From contig NZ_AUMU01000006.1 in assembly GCF_000430845.1 (NCBI RefSeq), positions 104,114 through 168,113 on the forward strand: DNA of 64,000 bases, written 5' to 3'. How positions within the stretch are numbered: position 1 is the stretch's first letter; every line of letters begins with the position of its first letter. A model generated the notes under the pieces. That model was not told where the DNA came from. It did no database searches and was given only the letters and a program-made list of their open reading frames with translations. The translations under genes were made by a program, and so were the position numbers. Below, in pieces: positions 1 to 8,509 of the stretch. The DNA comes from Chryseobacterium gregarium DSM 19109 (GTDB lineage: Bacteria; Bacteroidota; Bacteroidia; Flavobacteriales; Weeksellaceae).

Positions 1-310
1 GCCTTTGGAATATTTTCTCAATCCTGTGATCACCTGGAAATCTGAACTGCAGAACCTCGGTCCGGAAGGCGACTTGTCAATTCCTGATTTCAGGGACCTG
101 TTTTACCGGAGCCAAGTCATCCAGCTGGAATATGCTGATCTGAAAGGGCAGAAGCACTCTGAAATGGTGGAAGGCTTTACGGCCGTTATTTTCCAGCATG
201 AAATTGACCACCTGTATGGCATTCTGATTTCAGATAAAAAAGGAAAAGAGGGAAGTGGTGAGTATATAAAAGTGGATGCTTATAAGAGCAGTGATTCTCT
301 GACGAGGTAA
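1..310 (+). CDS. Peptide deformylase-like protein, C-terminal part
   Basis: Only the last ~102 residues are present; the reading frame is open to the window edge, so the true start lies upstream. Deformylases are Fe/Zn hydrolases that remove the formyl group from new proteins. The HEXXH-type motif QHEIDH (bases 194-211) followed by LYG is intact and supplies two His metal ligands and the catalytic Glu. The usual second motif EGCLS, whose Cys is the third ligand, reads EGDLS here (65-79), so Asp replaces Cys. This may be a paralogue with altered metal binding or an inactive relative. The stop codon abuts the stop of the convergent downstream gene with no spacer. Family assignment is firm; activity is uncertain. 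Confidence 0.85.
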   Translation, partial: PLEYFLNPVITWKSELQNLGPEGDLSIPDFRDLFYRSQVIQLEYADLKGQKHSEMVEGFTAVIFQHEIDHLYGILISDKKGKEGSGEYIKVDAYKSSDSLTR

Positions 311-1438
311 CTAATATTTCCTGATCTGTACACATGAAACATTTTTTATCTTCACTTTCTTGCCTGCTCTTTTTAATAATCCTGTTTCAGCGTTCCGCCT
401 GAAAACGACAACATTATCGGTTCCGGCATTCGTGGCAATCAGGAACTTTCCGCTGGGATCAAGACCGAAAATCCTAGGGTGTTTTCCTTTGGTAGACTGA
501 TAGCCGACTGTTTTCAGGGTACCGTCATTCAGAATGGAAAATATGGCAATATTGTTCTCATCTCCTCGGTTTGATGCGTAGAGGTATTGGCCGTCCGGAG
601 AAATGTGAATATCAGAGCTTTCAAAATGGTCTTTATATTTTTCAGAATGGGTATTGATCCTCTGGATATACCTTAAATTTCCGCTCTCATAGGCATAGGC
701 ACTTACAGTTCCTCCCATTTCTTCGATACAGTATGCAAATTTTCCGTTCGGATGAAAAGTAAAATGCCTTGGCCCGCTCCCCAAAGGAGCTTTTATAAAA
801 GAAGGCTCTGATACCTGCAACGGCCTATCCCTGTTATTGTCGAATGCATACATTCTGATTTTATCAGCTCCCAGATCCGGCAAAAAGAGGTAATTGGAAT
901 CGGGTGAAAATACAGCAGCGTGGATATGGGAACGGTCCTGCCTGTCAGAATTGATACTTCCTTCGGAAAAATGAAAATTCTGTACATATGGCTGTATGAC
1001 TCCGTTTTCCGAAACCGGATATACGGAGACACTTCCTTCCGTGTAATTGGCATTAATGAGCCATTTTCCATTTTGATGAACGGTGACATATACCGGATTT
1101 TCGCCACCACTTTTCTGGCTGTTGATAAAAGCCAGCGTTTTATTTTCAGGTTTGAATTCGAAACTGCTTACTTTTCCTCCATTGGGAGTTTTGCTTTCCG
1201 TACACGCAAAAACGTATTTTCCATCCGGAGATAAGGTAAGGAATGATGGATTTAAAATGCCTTTGAAGGTGGTTATTTCAGATAATTTCCCGCTGATGGT
1301 ATCTAATTCATATACATAAATTCCTTCCGTATTTTTATCCCGGTTGAATGAACCGAAAAAAGCATAGGTCTTCTGTGAATGAGCCTTGAAAAAGAAACAA
1401 ATTGTAATGACAAGTGTGGTAATTTTTAATTTGAACAT
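311..1438 (-). CDS. Secreted lactonase-family beta-propeller protein
   Basis: A 375-residue protein with an N-terminal signal peptide (hydrophobic residues ~6-20, likely cleavage after AHSQ). It resembles the 6-phosphogluconolactonase-like seven-bladed propeller family (lactonase, PF10282): repeated blades carry phrases such as LSPDGKYVFA, FSPDSNYLFLPD, FHPNGKFAYC and ISPDGQYLYASNRG. Cytosolic members hydrolyse 6-phosphogluconolactone; exported Bacteroidota members have unproven substrates, so the sugar-lactone role is inference. It is monocistronic, converging with the deformylase-like gene and followed upstream by a separate esterase gene in the same orientation. No terminator is visible. 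Confidence 0.85.
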   Translation of the reverse strand: MFKLKITTLVITICFFFKAHSQKTYAFFGSFNRDKNTEGIYVYELDTISGKLSEITTFKGILNPSFLTLSPDGKYVFACTESKTPNGGKVSSFEFKPENKTLAFINSQKSGGENPVYVTVHQNGKWLINANYTEGSVSVYPVSENGVIQPYVQNFHFSEGSINSDRQDRSHIHAAVFSPDSNYLFLPDLGADKIRMYAFDNNRDRPLQVSEPSFIKAPLGSGPRHFTFHPNGKFAYCIEEMGGTVSAYAYESGNLRYIQRINTHSEKYKDHFESSDIHISPDGQYLYASNRGDENNIAIFSILNDGTLKTVGYQSTKGKHPRIFGLDPSGKFLIATNAGTDNVVVFRRNAETGLLKRAGKKVKIKNVSCVQIRKY

Positions 1439-1486
1439 TTATTATTAAAATATGAGAAGGTAGCAAAAATTATGGGGTATTAATAA

Positions 1487-2323
1487 TTAATCTGAAATAT
1501 TTTTCAATAATTCCGCTGTTTTAGGATCTATTGCTCCGATATATTTTAGATCAGATGCTTTTTTCCCTGTTAGCATCTTATAAAAGATACAGGCATTTAA
1601 AAAAGCTCCATATATATTGGGATGGCTTTCATCTTCATACAGTTCTACTTCGGGATGTCGGGTTAGGATTTCAAAGAATTTACTTCCGTTATCTGATTTA
1701 ATTAAATCATTTTCTTTTGCTACCAGTTCATAAGATTCATTAATTACTCTGGCTTCCTGCGTTAAATTTTCCAGAACCGGTGAGCAGCATTTATCTTTTT
1801 TTATCGATTCGTCTATCATTGAGGATGGATAGCAATATTGTTGAGGATATTGATTTTTACTTGGCCAGGTGCTGAAAAGTATAAACTCACATTTAGGATT
1901 ATTAACCAATTTTCTAATTGCTGCAATGGCTTTATTCACTTTCATCTCACGGTTTTCAGGAATTAAAATACCGACTCCCCCTGTTTGCAGGATCACTACA
2001 TCCCATCTTTTGGCTGCAATTTTTTTCTCTGTTTCTGTAATTTCGCCCGGTTCTTTTGGTCTGGTATTAATTCCGTTTTCCGTTCTGGATGTAATGATCT
2101 CCGATAAATGACCGGATAAGGATTGTCCCGGAAAGGTACTTTGATCAATTTTGATATTAGGGTTTGTTTCATTAAGCATTTTCTGGACGGTTTGCGGCAT
2201 GTCATGGAAATAAGTCAGGCTGTTGCCGATAAACAGGACATTTATTTCATCGGTTTTGTTTTTATTTTGAGCCTTGAAGACAGTGGTAATCAATGTTAAT
2301 ATGAGAATCAGTATATTTTTCAT
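1487..2323 (-). CDS. Secreted SGNH/GDSL-type hydrolase (DUF4886-like)
   Basis: A 278-residue protein starting with a signal peptide (hydrophobic residues 3-17, then FKAQ). Residues ~30-36 (FIGNSLT) match the nucleophile block of SGNH esterases, with the Ser of GNSLT as nucleophile. A C-terminal DESHPN block supplies the expected His. VVILQTGG in the middle resembles the block III region. The fold predicts ester or acetyl hydrolysis outside the cytoplasm, but no substrate can be named. The gene is AT-richer than its neighbours and stands alone, ~50 bases upstream of the lactonase gene on the same strand. Confidence 0.75.
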   Translation of the reverse strand: MKNILILILTLITTVFKAQNKNKTDEINVLFIGNSLTYFHDMPQTVQKMLNETNPNIKIDQSTFPGQSLSGHLSEIITSRTENGINTRPKEPGEITETEKKIAAKRWDVVILQTGGVGILIPENREMKVNKAIAAIRKLVNNPKCEFILFSTWPSKNQYPQQYCYPSSMIDESIKKDKCCSPVLENLTQEARVINESYELVAKENDLIKSDNGSKFFEILTRHPEVELYEDESHPNIYGAFLNACIFYKMLTGKKASDLKYIGAIDPKTAELLKNISD

Positions 2324-2420
2324 AGGTCATTAAGTTTAAGCATTGAATTCACAGATCAATAATTTCAAAAATAAAAATTTCTGTTTAAAAAGTAACTTAA
2401 ATTCTCACTTATTTGAATAA

Positions 2421-2450
2421 AAAACTCTGTTCCCAAAAGAAACAGAGTTT
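2421..2450 (-). terminator. Rho-independent terminator after ohr
   Basis: Ten-base arms AAACTCTGTT and AACAGAGTTT enclose a 9-base loop. On the minus strand the stem is followed by a T-rich stretch. It lies 21 bases past the ohr stop codon. Confidence 0.8.
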
Positions 2451-2471
2451 ATATAATTAAACTAAGGAAGC

Positions 2472-2894
2472 TTAATGATTCGTCACCGAAAGCTTCACTT
2501 CAATATTATTTCGTGTCGCATTGGAGTAGGGACAGATTTCATGGGCTTTTTCCGTCAAAGACTGGGCTTCCTCTATGGAAACTTCAGGAATGTTGACATC
2601 CAGTTCAACGGCTAAACCGAAACCTCCGTTTTCCAGCTGTCCGATGCTGACCTGTGCAGTCACCGTTGTTTCTCCAGTTTTTACTTTCGATAAGCTGATC
2701 ACTCTGTTCAGTGCGCTGTCAAAACATGCAGAATATCCTGCTGCAAAGAGCATTTCGGGGTTGGTGAAATCATCATTGGCGCCGCCTAATGCTTTGGGCA
2801 TTTTAACATCCAGGTCCAGGATGCCGTTTTCACTTTTCAAATGGCCGTTTCTGCCGCATTTGGCAGTTACTTTTGTGGTGTATAAGGTCTTCAT
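2472..2894 (-). CDS. ohr: Organic hydroperoxide resistance protein Ohr
   Basis: A 140-residue OsmC/Ohr-family thiol peroxidase that reduces organic (fatty acid) hydroperoxides, usually with lipoyl proteins as electron donors. Both redox cysteines are in their expected settings: YSACFDSAL (residue ~56) and EICPYSNATR (residue ~119); the latter with its Asn is the Ohr signature. The N-terminus (LYTTKVTAKCGRNGHLKS) is also typical. Its start overlaps the stop of the MarR-type regulator by 4 bases (ATGA), so it is translated from the same mRNA as nitroreductase and OhrR. A lipB gene, needed for lipoylation, lies 1.3 kb upstream, though in another unit. Confidence 0.93.
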   Translation of the reverse strand: MKTLYTTKVTAKCGRNGHLKSENGILDLDVKMPKALGGANDDFTNPEMLFAAGYSACFDSALNRVISLSKVKTGETTVTAQVSIGQLENGGFGLAVELDVNIPEVSIEEAQSLTEKAHEICPYSNATRNNIEVKLSVTNH

Positions 2895-3328
2895 TTATTT
2901 TCTATTTTGCTTAATATTTTTTGAATGGTCTCTTTAAGTTCTGCCAGATCATCTTCTGTAAGGTCCAGTTTATCCCGGATTTTTCCGGGGATTTCACAGG
3001 CTTGCTTCCTCAGCAGGTTTCCGGCATCAGCCAGAAACACTTGAACCACCCTTTCGTCCTGTTTTTTTCTCTGTCTTATGATCAGGTGCTTGCTTTCAAG
3101 CCTTTTCAGAAGGGGAGTGAGCGTTCCGCTGTCGAGATACAGTTTTTCACCGATCTGGTTCACGGTCAGTCCGTCATTTTCCCACAAAACCATCATCACC
3201 AGATACTGTGGATAGGTAATGTCGAGCTCATCAAGAAAAGGCCGGTAGAGTCCCGTAATTTCTTTTGAAATGACATACAGCGGAAAACAGAGCTGATTTC
3301 CTAATCTGGGTGGGTTCTGATCTTTCAT
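2891..3328 (-). CDS. ohrR: MarR-family organic peroxide sensor OhrR
   Basis: A 145-residue winged-helix repressor of the MarR family. Cys14 in NQLCFPLYV is in the position of the peroxide-sensing Cys of OhrR; oxidation of that Cys releases DNA in studied members. The helix-turn-helix and wing follow ([20 protein letters not shown], then a basic wing [11 protein letters not shown]). Direct overlap with ohr and an OhrR-type operator before the operon support this over other MarR proteins. No second Cys partner is evident near the C-terminus, suggesting the one-Cys type that uses an external thiol; this last point is inference. Confidence 0.9.
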   Translation of the reverse strand: MKDQNPPRLGNQLCFPLYVISKEITGLYRPFLDELDITYPQYLVMMVLWENDGLTVNQIGEKLYLDSGTLTPLLKRLESKHLIIRQRKKQDERVVQVFLADAGNLLRKQACEIPGKIRDKLDLTEDDLAELKETIQKILSKIENK

Positions 3329-3351
3329 AATTCAAAAAAATGAGGTGAAAA

Positions 3352-3984
3352 TTATTTCCTGATGATAAATTCTTCCATAGGAATCCGTACTTTCTTCATG
3401 TGGGAAAGCCAGTCGTTTTCAGCATCCTTATATCCGATATACAGGAGCGAAACGCTTTTCAGCCCCAGTTCCCCTAATCCTAAAATTTCGTCAACCACTT
3501 CATTGCTGAAACCTTCTGCAGGCGTCGTGTCGATTTTCAGTTCCGCTGCCTGAGCCATGGCAAGGCCTAATGCAATATACGTCTGTCTTGCCGTATGGGC
3601 AAAATGCTCTTCGGGCGTCTGTGCGCCATACAGTTCTTTGATCTTATCGGTATAGCTTGAGAATCTTCCTCTTGGCAAATCTCTTACATCGGTATGAAGA
3701 TCATATACTTGATCAATTTTCTCATCAGAATAACGGTCCCAGGCGGCAAAAACCAAAACATGCGAACAGTCTCTCATCACTTCAGGATTAAGCGCACCCC
3801 GAACCATTTTTTCCTTTAATTCCTGATTTTCCACAACAACAACACGGAACGGCTGAAGCCCGGATGAAGTTGGGGCCAGTCTTGCGGCTTCTAAAATTTT
3901 ATTCAGGTCTTCTTCAGATACTTTTTTCGTTGGGTCATATGCTTTTACGGCATGTCTCCAGTTCAGGTCTTCTATTAATGACAT
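3352..3984 (-). CDS. NAD(P)H-dependent nitroreductase-family oxidoreductase
   Basis: A 210-residue flavoprotein of the NfsB-like nitroreductase family, which use FMN to reduce nitro compounds, quinones or other electrophiles. The start at 3984 (MSLIEDLNWRHAVKAYDP) fits the family; a longer reading to 4032 would run into the operator and promoter. RHAVKAYDP (residues ~11-19) and APTSSGLQPFRVVVV (~38-52) are the FMN-phosphate and nucleotide-binding segments; GLGELGLKSVSLLYIGY near the end is also typical. It is first in the operon with ohrR (23-base gap) and ohr, so a role in peroxide or electrophile stress is inferred. Substrate unknown. Confidence 0.88.
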   Translation of the reverse strand: MSLIEDLNWRHAVKAYDPTKKVSEEDLNKILEAARLAPTSSGLQPFRVVVVENQELKEKMVRGALNPEVMRDCSHVLVFAAWDRYSDEKIDQVYDLHTDVRDLPRGRFSSYTDKIKELYGAQTPEEHFAHTARQTYIALGLAMAQAAELKIDTTPAEGFSNEVVDEILGLGELGLKSVSLLYIGYKDAENDWLSHMKKVRIPMEEFIIRK

Positions 3985-4029
3985 TTTTCTAATTATTTTT
4001 ATTGAAATACCATGATGCAAAAATGCTGC

Positions 4030-4057
4030 CAAATTGAATTGCGTACAATTTAATTGT
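4030..4057 (-). promoter_or_regulatory. Tandem OhrR-type operator over the nitroreductase-ohrR-ohr promoter
   Basis: Bases 4045-4057 are a perfect palindrome, ACAATT-T-AATTGT, matching the core published for the Bacillus subtilis OhrR operator. A second, weaker copy (CAAATTGAATTGC, 4030-4042) follows 15 bases away, reproducing the tandem layout of the ohrA operator. A near-consensus -7 box (TCAATTTG on the minus strand, 4037-4030) overlaps the second copy, so bound repressor would block transcription. The start codon is ~46 bases downstream. Confidence 0.75.
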
Positions 4058-4114
4058 GTTAATTTTATTTAAATTAATGTTAAGATCAGTGTTATTGGCA
4101 CTATGGAAAATGTT

Positions 4115-4141
4115 AAAAACCCCGCTTATAACGAGGTTTTC
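4115..4141 (-). terminator. Terminator after lipB
   Basis: Arms AAAACCCCG and CGAGGTTTT (one mismatch) enclose CTTATAA; read on the minus strand the hairpin is followed by a short T run. It sits ~60 bases beyond the lipB stop codon. Confidence 0.65.
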
Positions 4142-4203
4142 ATATAATTTCAAATAAGGATTATCATTTGTAAAGTACTGAATTACTGCATAAACTAAAT
4201 TGC

Positions 4204-4932
4204 TTATTTTAATTCCAATTCAGCCTCAAACACCTCCTCAAAATGCTTCCTGATCTTCGCTTTGATATCTTCCATTTCCTCGGGAGTCAATTCTCTTTCC
4301 AGTTCTCTTTTTAAAGAAGTCACCTGTTTATCTTTGATTCCGCAGGGGATGATGTATTCAAAATAGCGCATGTCCGTATTCACATTCAGTGCGAAACCGT
4401 GCAGCGTAACCCAGCGGGAAGCTTTTACGCCCATGGCACAGATCTTTCTCGCATACGGTTTTCCCACATCCAGCCAGACGCCGGTTTCTCCGGGAGAACG
4501 TTCCCCTTTCAGTCCGTATTCGGCAATGGTCCTGATGATGACTTCTTCCAGGTTCCTCATATATTTATGAATGTCCGTGAAGAAATTTTCAAGGTCAAGG
4601 ATAGGGTAGCCCACAATCTGCCCGTACCCGTGATAGGTAATATCACCGCCGCGGTTGACCTTTACAAAAGTAGCATCGATTTCCTTGAGCTGTTCCATTC
4701 CGGCCAGCATATTTTCTTCGTGCCCGCTTTTTCCTAAAGTATACACATGCGGATGTTCCACCAAAAGAAAATGGTTAGAGGTGATGAGATGCTCTTCAGC
4801 CGGGAGATCACGGTTTTTGATTTTTGTATCGATGATATTTTTCATCAGCTGTTCCTGATAATCCCAGGCCGGCTGATATTCTTTTATCCCCAGATCTTCA
4901 AATGCTACGGTCTTATTCTGATGTGTGTTCAT
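4204..4932 (-). CDS. lipB: Octanoyl-[acyl-carrier-protein]:protein N-octanoyltransferase LipB
   Basis: A 242-residue LipB, which moves octanoate from ACP to lipoyl domains, the first step of endogenous lipoate synthesis. The family signature is clear: VNRGGDITYHGYGQIVGYP (residues ~93-112; conserved RGG and HGPGQ-like stretch with Tyr for Pro), KICAMGVKASRWVTLHGFAL (~167-186) with the catalytic Lys and Cys (Lys in GVKASRW, Cys in IPCGIKDKQVTSL). Length matches the family. It lies 32 bases beyond trpA on the same strand but has its own -7 box, so it may be co-transcribed with trp and also independently expressed. Confidence 0.95.
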   Translation of the reverse strand: MNTHQNKTVAFEDLGIKEYQPAWDYQEQLMKNIIDTKIKNRDLPAEEHLITSNHFLLVEHPHVYTLGKSGHEENMLAGMEQLKEIDATFVKVNRGGDITYHGYGQIVGYPILDLENFFTDIHKYMRNLEEVIIRTIAEYGLKGERSPGETGVWLDVGKPYARKICAMGVKASRWVTLHGFALNVNTDMRYFEYIIPCGIKDKQVTSLKRELERELTPEEMEDIKAKIRKHFEEVFEAELELK

Positions 4933-4949
4933 TCCTTTGTTTAATGATA

Positions 4950-4957
4950 CAAATTTA
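4950..4957 (-). promoter_or_regulatory. Putative lipB promoter -7 box
   Basis: Minus-strand TAAATTTG is a perfect TAnnTTTG box, 17 bases before the lipB start. No clear -33 TTTG is seen at the right distance, inside the end of trpA. Confidence 0.5.
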
Positions 4958-4964
4958 GTGATTT

Positions 4965-5699
4965 TTACGCTTTGATGGAATGGATGAAATCTATAGCTTC
5001 GTTCTTCCAGTTTCTATCCTGCAGCAAAATATTCACAAAGGCAGTTCCGATGATTCCGCCGTCTGCTTTTTCCGTAACATTTTCAAAATCTTCTTTAGAT
5101 TGGATTCCGAAACCGATCATCAGAGGATTTTTTAAAGGTAATGATGCAAGCCTGTTTAAGTATCCGTCATTTTTCAATACGGCGTTTGTATTTCCGGTGG
5201 TGGATGAGGAGCTTACCGCGTACAGAAACCCGGAACTTAAAGAATCAAGGTACATAATTCTTTCGTCAGACGTTTCCGGGGTTACCAGAAAAGTGAAGTT
5301 CAGATTATATTGTTCCAGCAAAGCCTGATAATTTTTCTCGAATTCCACGGGCGGTAAATCAGGGATGATCAGTCCCGAAACACCGCTGTCGGAACATGCC
5401 CTGCAGAAATTTTCAAAACCGAAGCTTAAAACCGGATTGATATATCCCATTAAGATAACCGGGATCCGGATTTGATCTTTCACAGATTTTAGCTGGGAAA
5501 ACAGCTTTTCGATGGTCATTCCATTGTATAAGGCCAGTTCATGCGCTTTTTGGATAACCGGTCCGTCCGCTACAGGATCGGAATAAGGCATGCCGATTTC
5601 AATCATGTCCGCTCCTGAATCCTGGATCAGTTGTATAATATCGGCAGTATCTTCCAATTCAGGAATCCCTGCGGTGAAATATATATTTAGTTTTTTCAT
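4965..5699 (-). CDS. trpA: Tryptophan synthase alpha chain
   Basis: A 244-residue TIM-barrel protein that cleaves indole-3-glycerol phosphate to indole and glyceraldehyde 3-phosphate, passing indole to TrpB. The catalytic Glu lies in MIEIGMPYSDPVADGPVIQ (residues ~34-52), which also holds the catalytic Asp (in PVADGP). PLMIGFGIQSKEDFENV (~193-209) and the GGIIGTAFV phosphate-binding loop (~214-222) are present. It is slightly shorter than the ~268-residue E. coli enzyme, as is common in Bacteroidota. Last trp gene of the operon, 61 bases after trpB. Confidence 0.97.
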   Translation of the reverse strand: MKKLNIYFTAGIPELEDTADIIQLIQDSGADMIEIGMPYSDPVADGPVIQKAHELALYNGMTIEKLFSQLKSVKDQIRIPVILMGYINPVLSFGFENFCRACSDSGVSGLIIPDLPPVEFEKNYQALLEQYNLNFTFLVTPETSDERIMYLDSLSSGFLYAVSSSSTTGNTNAVLKNDGYLNRLASLPLKNPLMIGFGIQSKEDFENVTEKADGGIIGTAFVNILLQDRNWKNEAIDFIHSIKA

Positions 5700-5760
5700 A
5701 TCTATTGTATTAATGTATGCAAAATATTTAAAATCATTTTACATCAATACTTTTTACATT

Positions 5761-6939
5761 TTACAAATTTTTTAAATACGTTTCCATATCCTTGTCGCCA
5801 CGGCCGCTCAGGCAGATGACCACAACATCATCTTCATTGAATTTTTTCTTGTTTAAGACCGCCAGTGCATGGGCACTTTCCAGTGCGGGAATAATTCCTT
5901 CCAGCCGGGTCAGTTCAAAAGCAGATTCCAGAGCCTCCTCATCGGTAATGCTGAAAAATTCCGCGCGCTTTTCCTGAAATAAATGCGCATGGAAAGGCCC
6001 GATTCCCGGGTAATCCAGTCCTGCAGAAATAGAGTGGGGCTCAATGACCTGGCCGTCGCCGGTCTGCATCACTAGGCTTTTGCTTCCGTGTAAAACCCCT
6101 AAAGTCCCCAGGAAAGTTGTCGCTGCCGACTTTCCTGAAGCTACGCCCAGACCTCCTGCCTCTGCAGCAATAAGCTTTACATTTTCCTCTTCAACGAAGT
6201 GGTAAAAAGCCCCTGCTGCATTGCTTCCTCCGCCTACGCAGGCCATTACGTAATCCGGGTTTTCTTTTCCCGTCTGTTCATACAGTTGCTCTTTGATCTC
6301 CTTTGAAATCACACTCTGAAATCTCGCCACCAGATCAGGAAACGGATGTGGACCGACCACACTCCCGATCACATAATGGGTTGTGGTTGAGTTGTTAATC
6401 CAGTCCCTCAAAGCTTCGTTCACGGCATCTTTCAGGGTTTTCGAACCTGACGTTGCCGGAATGACTTCAGCTCCCAGCATTTTCATTCTTCCTACATTCG
6501 GAGCCTGTCTTGCAATATCGACTTCACCCATGTATACAATACATTCAAGACCTAAAAATGCACAGGCCGTTGCCGTTGCGACACCATGCTGTCCGGCTCC
6601 CGTTTCTGCGATAATCCTATGTTTTCCGAGACGCTTAGCCAGCAAGACCTGTCCTAAAGCATTGTTGATTTTGTGTGCCCCTGTATGATTAAGGTCTTCA
6701 CGTTTCAAATACACCTTGGTCTTATATTTTTCGCTTACATTTTTCGCAAAATACAATGGCGTGGCACGTCCCACATAATTTTTCAGCAGATCCTGATATT
6801 CAGCCTGGAAATCTTCGGATTCTATGATTTGTAAATACTTATTTTGAAGTTCTTCCACATTCGGGTAGAGCATTTCGGGAACGAAGGCCCCTCCGAATGC
6901 TCCGTAATATCCGTTTTGATCCGGGTTTTTATAGTTCAT
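5761..6939 (-). CDS. trpB: Tryptophan synthase beta chain
   Basis: A 392-residue PLP enzyme that joins indole and L-serine to make tryptophan. The PLP-binding Lys is in [18 protein letters not shown] (residues ~81-98), the Gly/Ser-rich phosphate loop is [10 protein letters not shown] (~234-243), and the C-terminal [11 protein letters not shown] binds the cofactor ring. Length and order of motifs match TrpB type 1. Lies between trpF (69-base gap) and trpA, and functions as an alpha2beta2 complex with TrpA. Confidence 0.98.
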   Translation of the reverse strand: MNYKNPDQNGYYGAFGGAFVPEMLYPNVEELQNKYLQIIESEDFQAEYQDLLKNYVGRATPLYFAKNVSEKYKTKVYLKREDLNHTGAHKINNALGQVLLAKRLGKHRIIAETGAGQHGVATATACAFLGLECIVYMGEVDIARQAPNVGRMKMLGAEVIPATSGSKTLKDAVNEALRDWINNSTTTHYVIGSVVGPHPFPDLVARFQSVISKEIKEQLYEQTGKENPDYVMACVGGGSNAAGAFYHFVEEENVKLIAAEAGGLGVASGKSAATTFLGTLGVLHGSKSLVMQTGDGQVIEPHSISAGLDYPGIGPFHAHLFQEKRAEFFSITDEEALESAFELTRLEGIIPALESAHALAVLNKKKFNEDDVVVICLSGRGDKDMETYLKNL

Positions 6940-7008
6940 TTTGTAATTTTTTTAAATGATTTATTCAATTTTTGTACTGAGGGTATATCTTAAAATTTTA
7001 TTTCAGTC

Positions 7009-7674
7009 TCATGATATTTCAAATTTTCCTCTGAATTTTTGTATCCGGCTAACATCTTTAATTCCTGGCCCGGTTTCAAATTTTGAATTGATATCTACGG
7101 CAAAAGGTTTTTGATTCAGGGTTTCCATATTTTTAATATTCTCTTCCGAAATGCCGCCGCTTAGAAAATAAGGAAGTGGAATATTAATTTCATTCAACAG
7201 AGTCCAGCCGAAAGTTTTTCCGGTCCCTCCGAAAGCTTTTGAATCCGTATCAAAAAGAAGATAATCAACATTACGTAGCAAGTCATTCATACGTTGTTGT
7301 ATGGATTTTTTATCTCCCATATCCCGGTTTCCCATCCTGATCACTTTGATTATTCCGGTTCCCGGGTGTAATTTTTTTCTCAGTTCAGCAATGAAACACT
7401 CATCTTCATCGCCGTGAAGCTGGATAAAATTCAGGCCCGCCTTTTCTGATATTTCAACTACTTTATCCAAGTGTTCATTGACAAAGACACCCACTTTTCC
7501 ATAATGCTGAACTTCTGATATTTCCTTCAGGTTCAAATGGTTCAAAACATACCTCGGCGATTTTTCATAGAAAATAAACCCCAGAAAATCCACATGCATA
7601 GAAATCAATTCATGAATCTGATGCAGTTTTGTCAAACCACAAACTTTGAGTTTTGCTTGTTGGGTTTCATTCAT
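7009..7674 (-). CDS. trpF: Phosphoribosylanthranilate isomerase
   Basis: A 221-residue TIM-barrel isomerase converting phosphoribosylanthranilate to CdRP. The catalytic Cys is in LKVCGLT (residues ~9-15) and the acid Asp in LFDTDSKAFGGTGKTFGW (~140-157). The phosphate-binding segment FLSGGISEENI (~170-180) and AVDINSKFETGPGIKD (~193-208) follow. Starts 18 bases after the trpC stop. Confidence 0.96.
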   Translation of the reverse strand: MNETQQAKLKVCGLTKLHQIHELISMHVDFLGFIFYEKSPRYVLNHLNLKEISEVQHYGKVGVFVNEHLDKVVEISEKAGLNFIQLHGDEDECFIAELRKKLHPGTGIIKVIRMGNRDMGDKKSIQQRMNDLLRNVDYLLFDTDSKAFGGTGKTFGWTLLNEINIPLPYFLSGGISEENIKNMETLNQKPFAVDINSKFETGPGIKDVSRIQKFRGKFEIS

Positions 7675-7692
7675 TATTAAACGGGTACATTA

Positions 7693-8472
7693 TTATATTG
7701 ATACATTGGAAATAAATTCGGCAAACTTTGCTCCCGGATTTTCGTTCTTCATAAAATATTCACCCATCAGGAAGCCGTCAAAGCCCTGTTCTTTTAAATA
7801 GTTAAAATCTTCCACGCTGTAAATTCCGCTTTCTGCAACGGATAAAACAGGTTCCGGCAGCTGGTTCTTTAAATTAACGGAATGCTGTAGATCTACTTTG
7901 AAATCCTTTAAATTCCGGTTGTTGATGCCGGCTAAGTCAATATCCGGGTTAAGATGTCCCAGCTCTTCTTCAGTATGGATCTCCAGCAAGACTTCCATGC
8001 CCAGTTCGTGTGCCAGACCTGTAAAATCATTGACCTGGGAAGGTGACAGGCAGGCGGCAATCAGTAAAATGACATCGGCACCGATGCTTTTGGCTTCATA
8101 CAGCTGGTATTCATCGATCATAAAATCCTTTCGCAGTATCGGGATCGCAATGTTTTCCCTCACCCTGATGATATCTTCAGAACTTCCTCCGAAAAAATCA
8201 CGATCCGTTAAAATCGAAATTCCGCTGGCCCCGGACTTTTCATAGGCTGAAACGACTTCCAACGGAGAAATTATATTATTGATCATCCCTTTTGAAGGCG
8301 ATTTTCTTTTAAACTCTGCAATGATTCCGCTTCCGGTGATGATGTTTTCTTTCAGAGAAAGACTTTTCCGTCCGAACAAATCAGAATCTTTCAGCTGCTG
8401 AACGGAAACCGTTGATTTTGATGCTGAAACTTCTTCTCTTTTTCGCTGTATGATGGTTTCTAGTATATTCAT
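7693..8472 (-). CDS. trpC: Indole-3-glycerol phosphate synthase
   Basis: A 259-residue monofunctional TIM-barrel enzyme, not fused to TrpF. Catalytic residues lie in GIIAEFKRKSPSKGMI (residues ~49-64; Glu and Lys), ILRKDFMIDEYQLYEA (~111-126; Lys), VLLEIHTEEEL (Glu) and VAESGI. It decarboxylates and closes CdRP to give indole-3-glycerol phosphate for TrpA. Located 37 bases after trpD. Confidence 0.97.
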   Translation of the reverse strand: MNILETIIQRKREEVSASKSTVSVQQLKDSDLFGRKSLSLKENIITGSGIIAEFKRKSPSKGMINNIISPLEVVSAYEKSGASGISILTDRDFFGGSSEDIIRVRENIAIPILRKDFMIDEYQLYEAKSIGADVILLIAACLSPSQVNDFTGLAHELGMEVLLEIHTEEELGHLNPDIDLAGINNRNLKDFKVDLQHSVNLKNQLPEPVLSVAESGIYSVEDFNYLKEQGFDGFLMGEYFMKNENPGAKFAEFISNVSI

Positions 8473-8509
8473 TGTGTTTTTTTTAAAATTGAACCTTTTA
8501 ATGAAGCTC

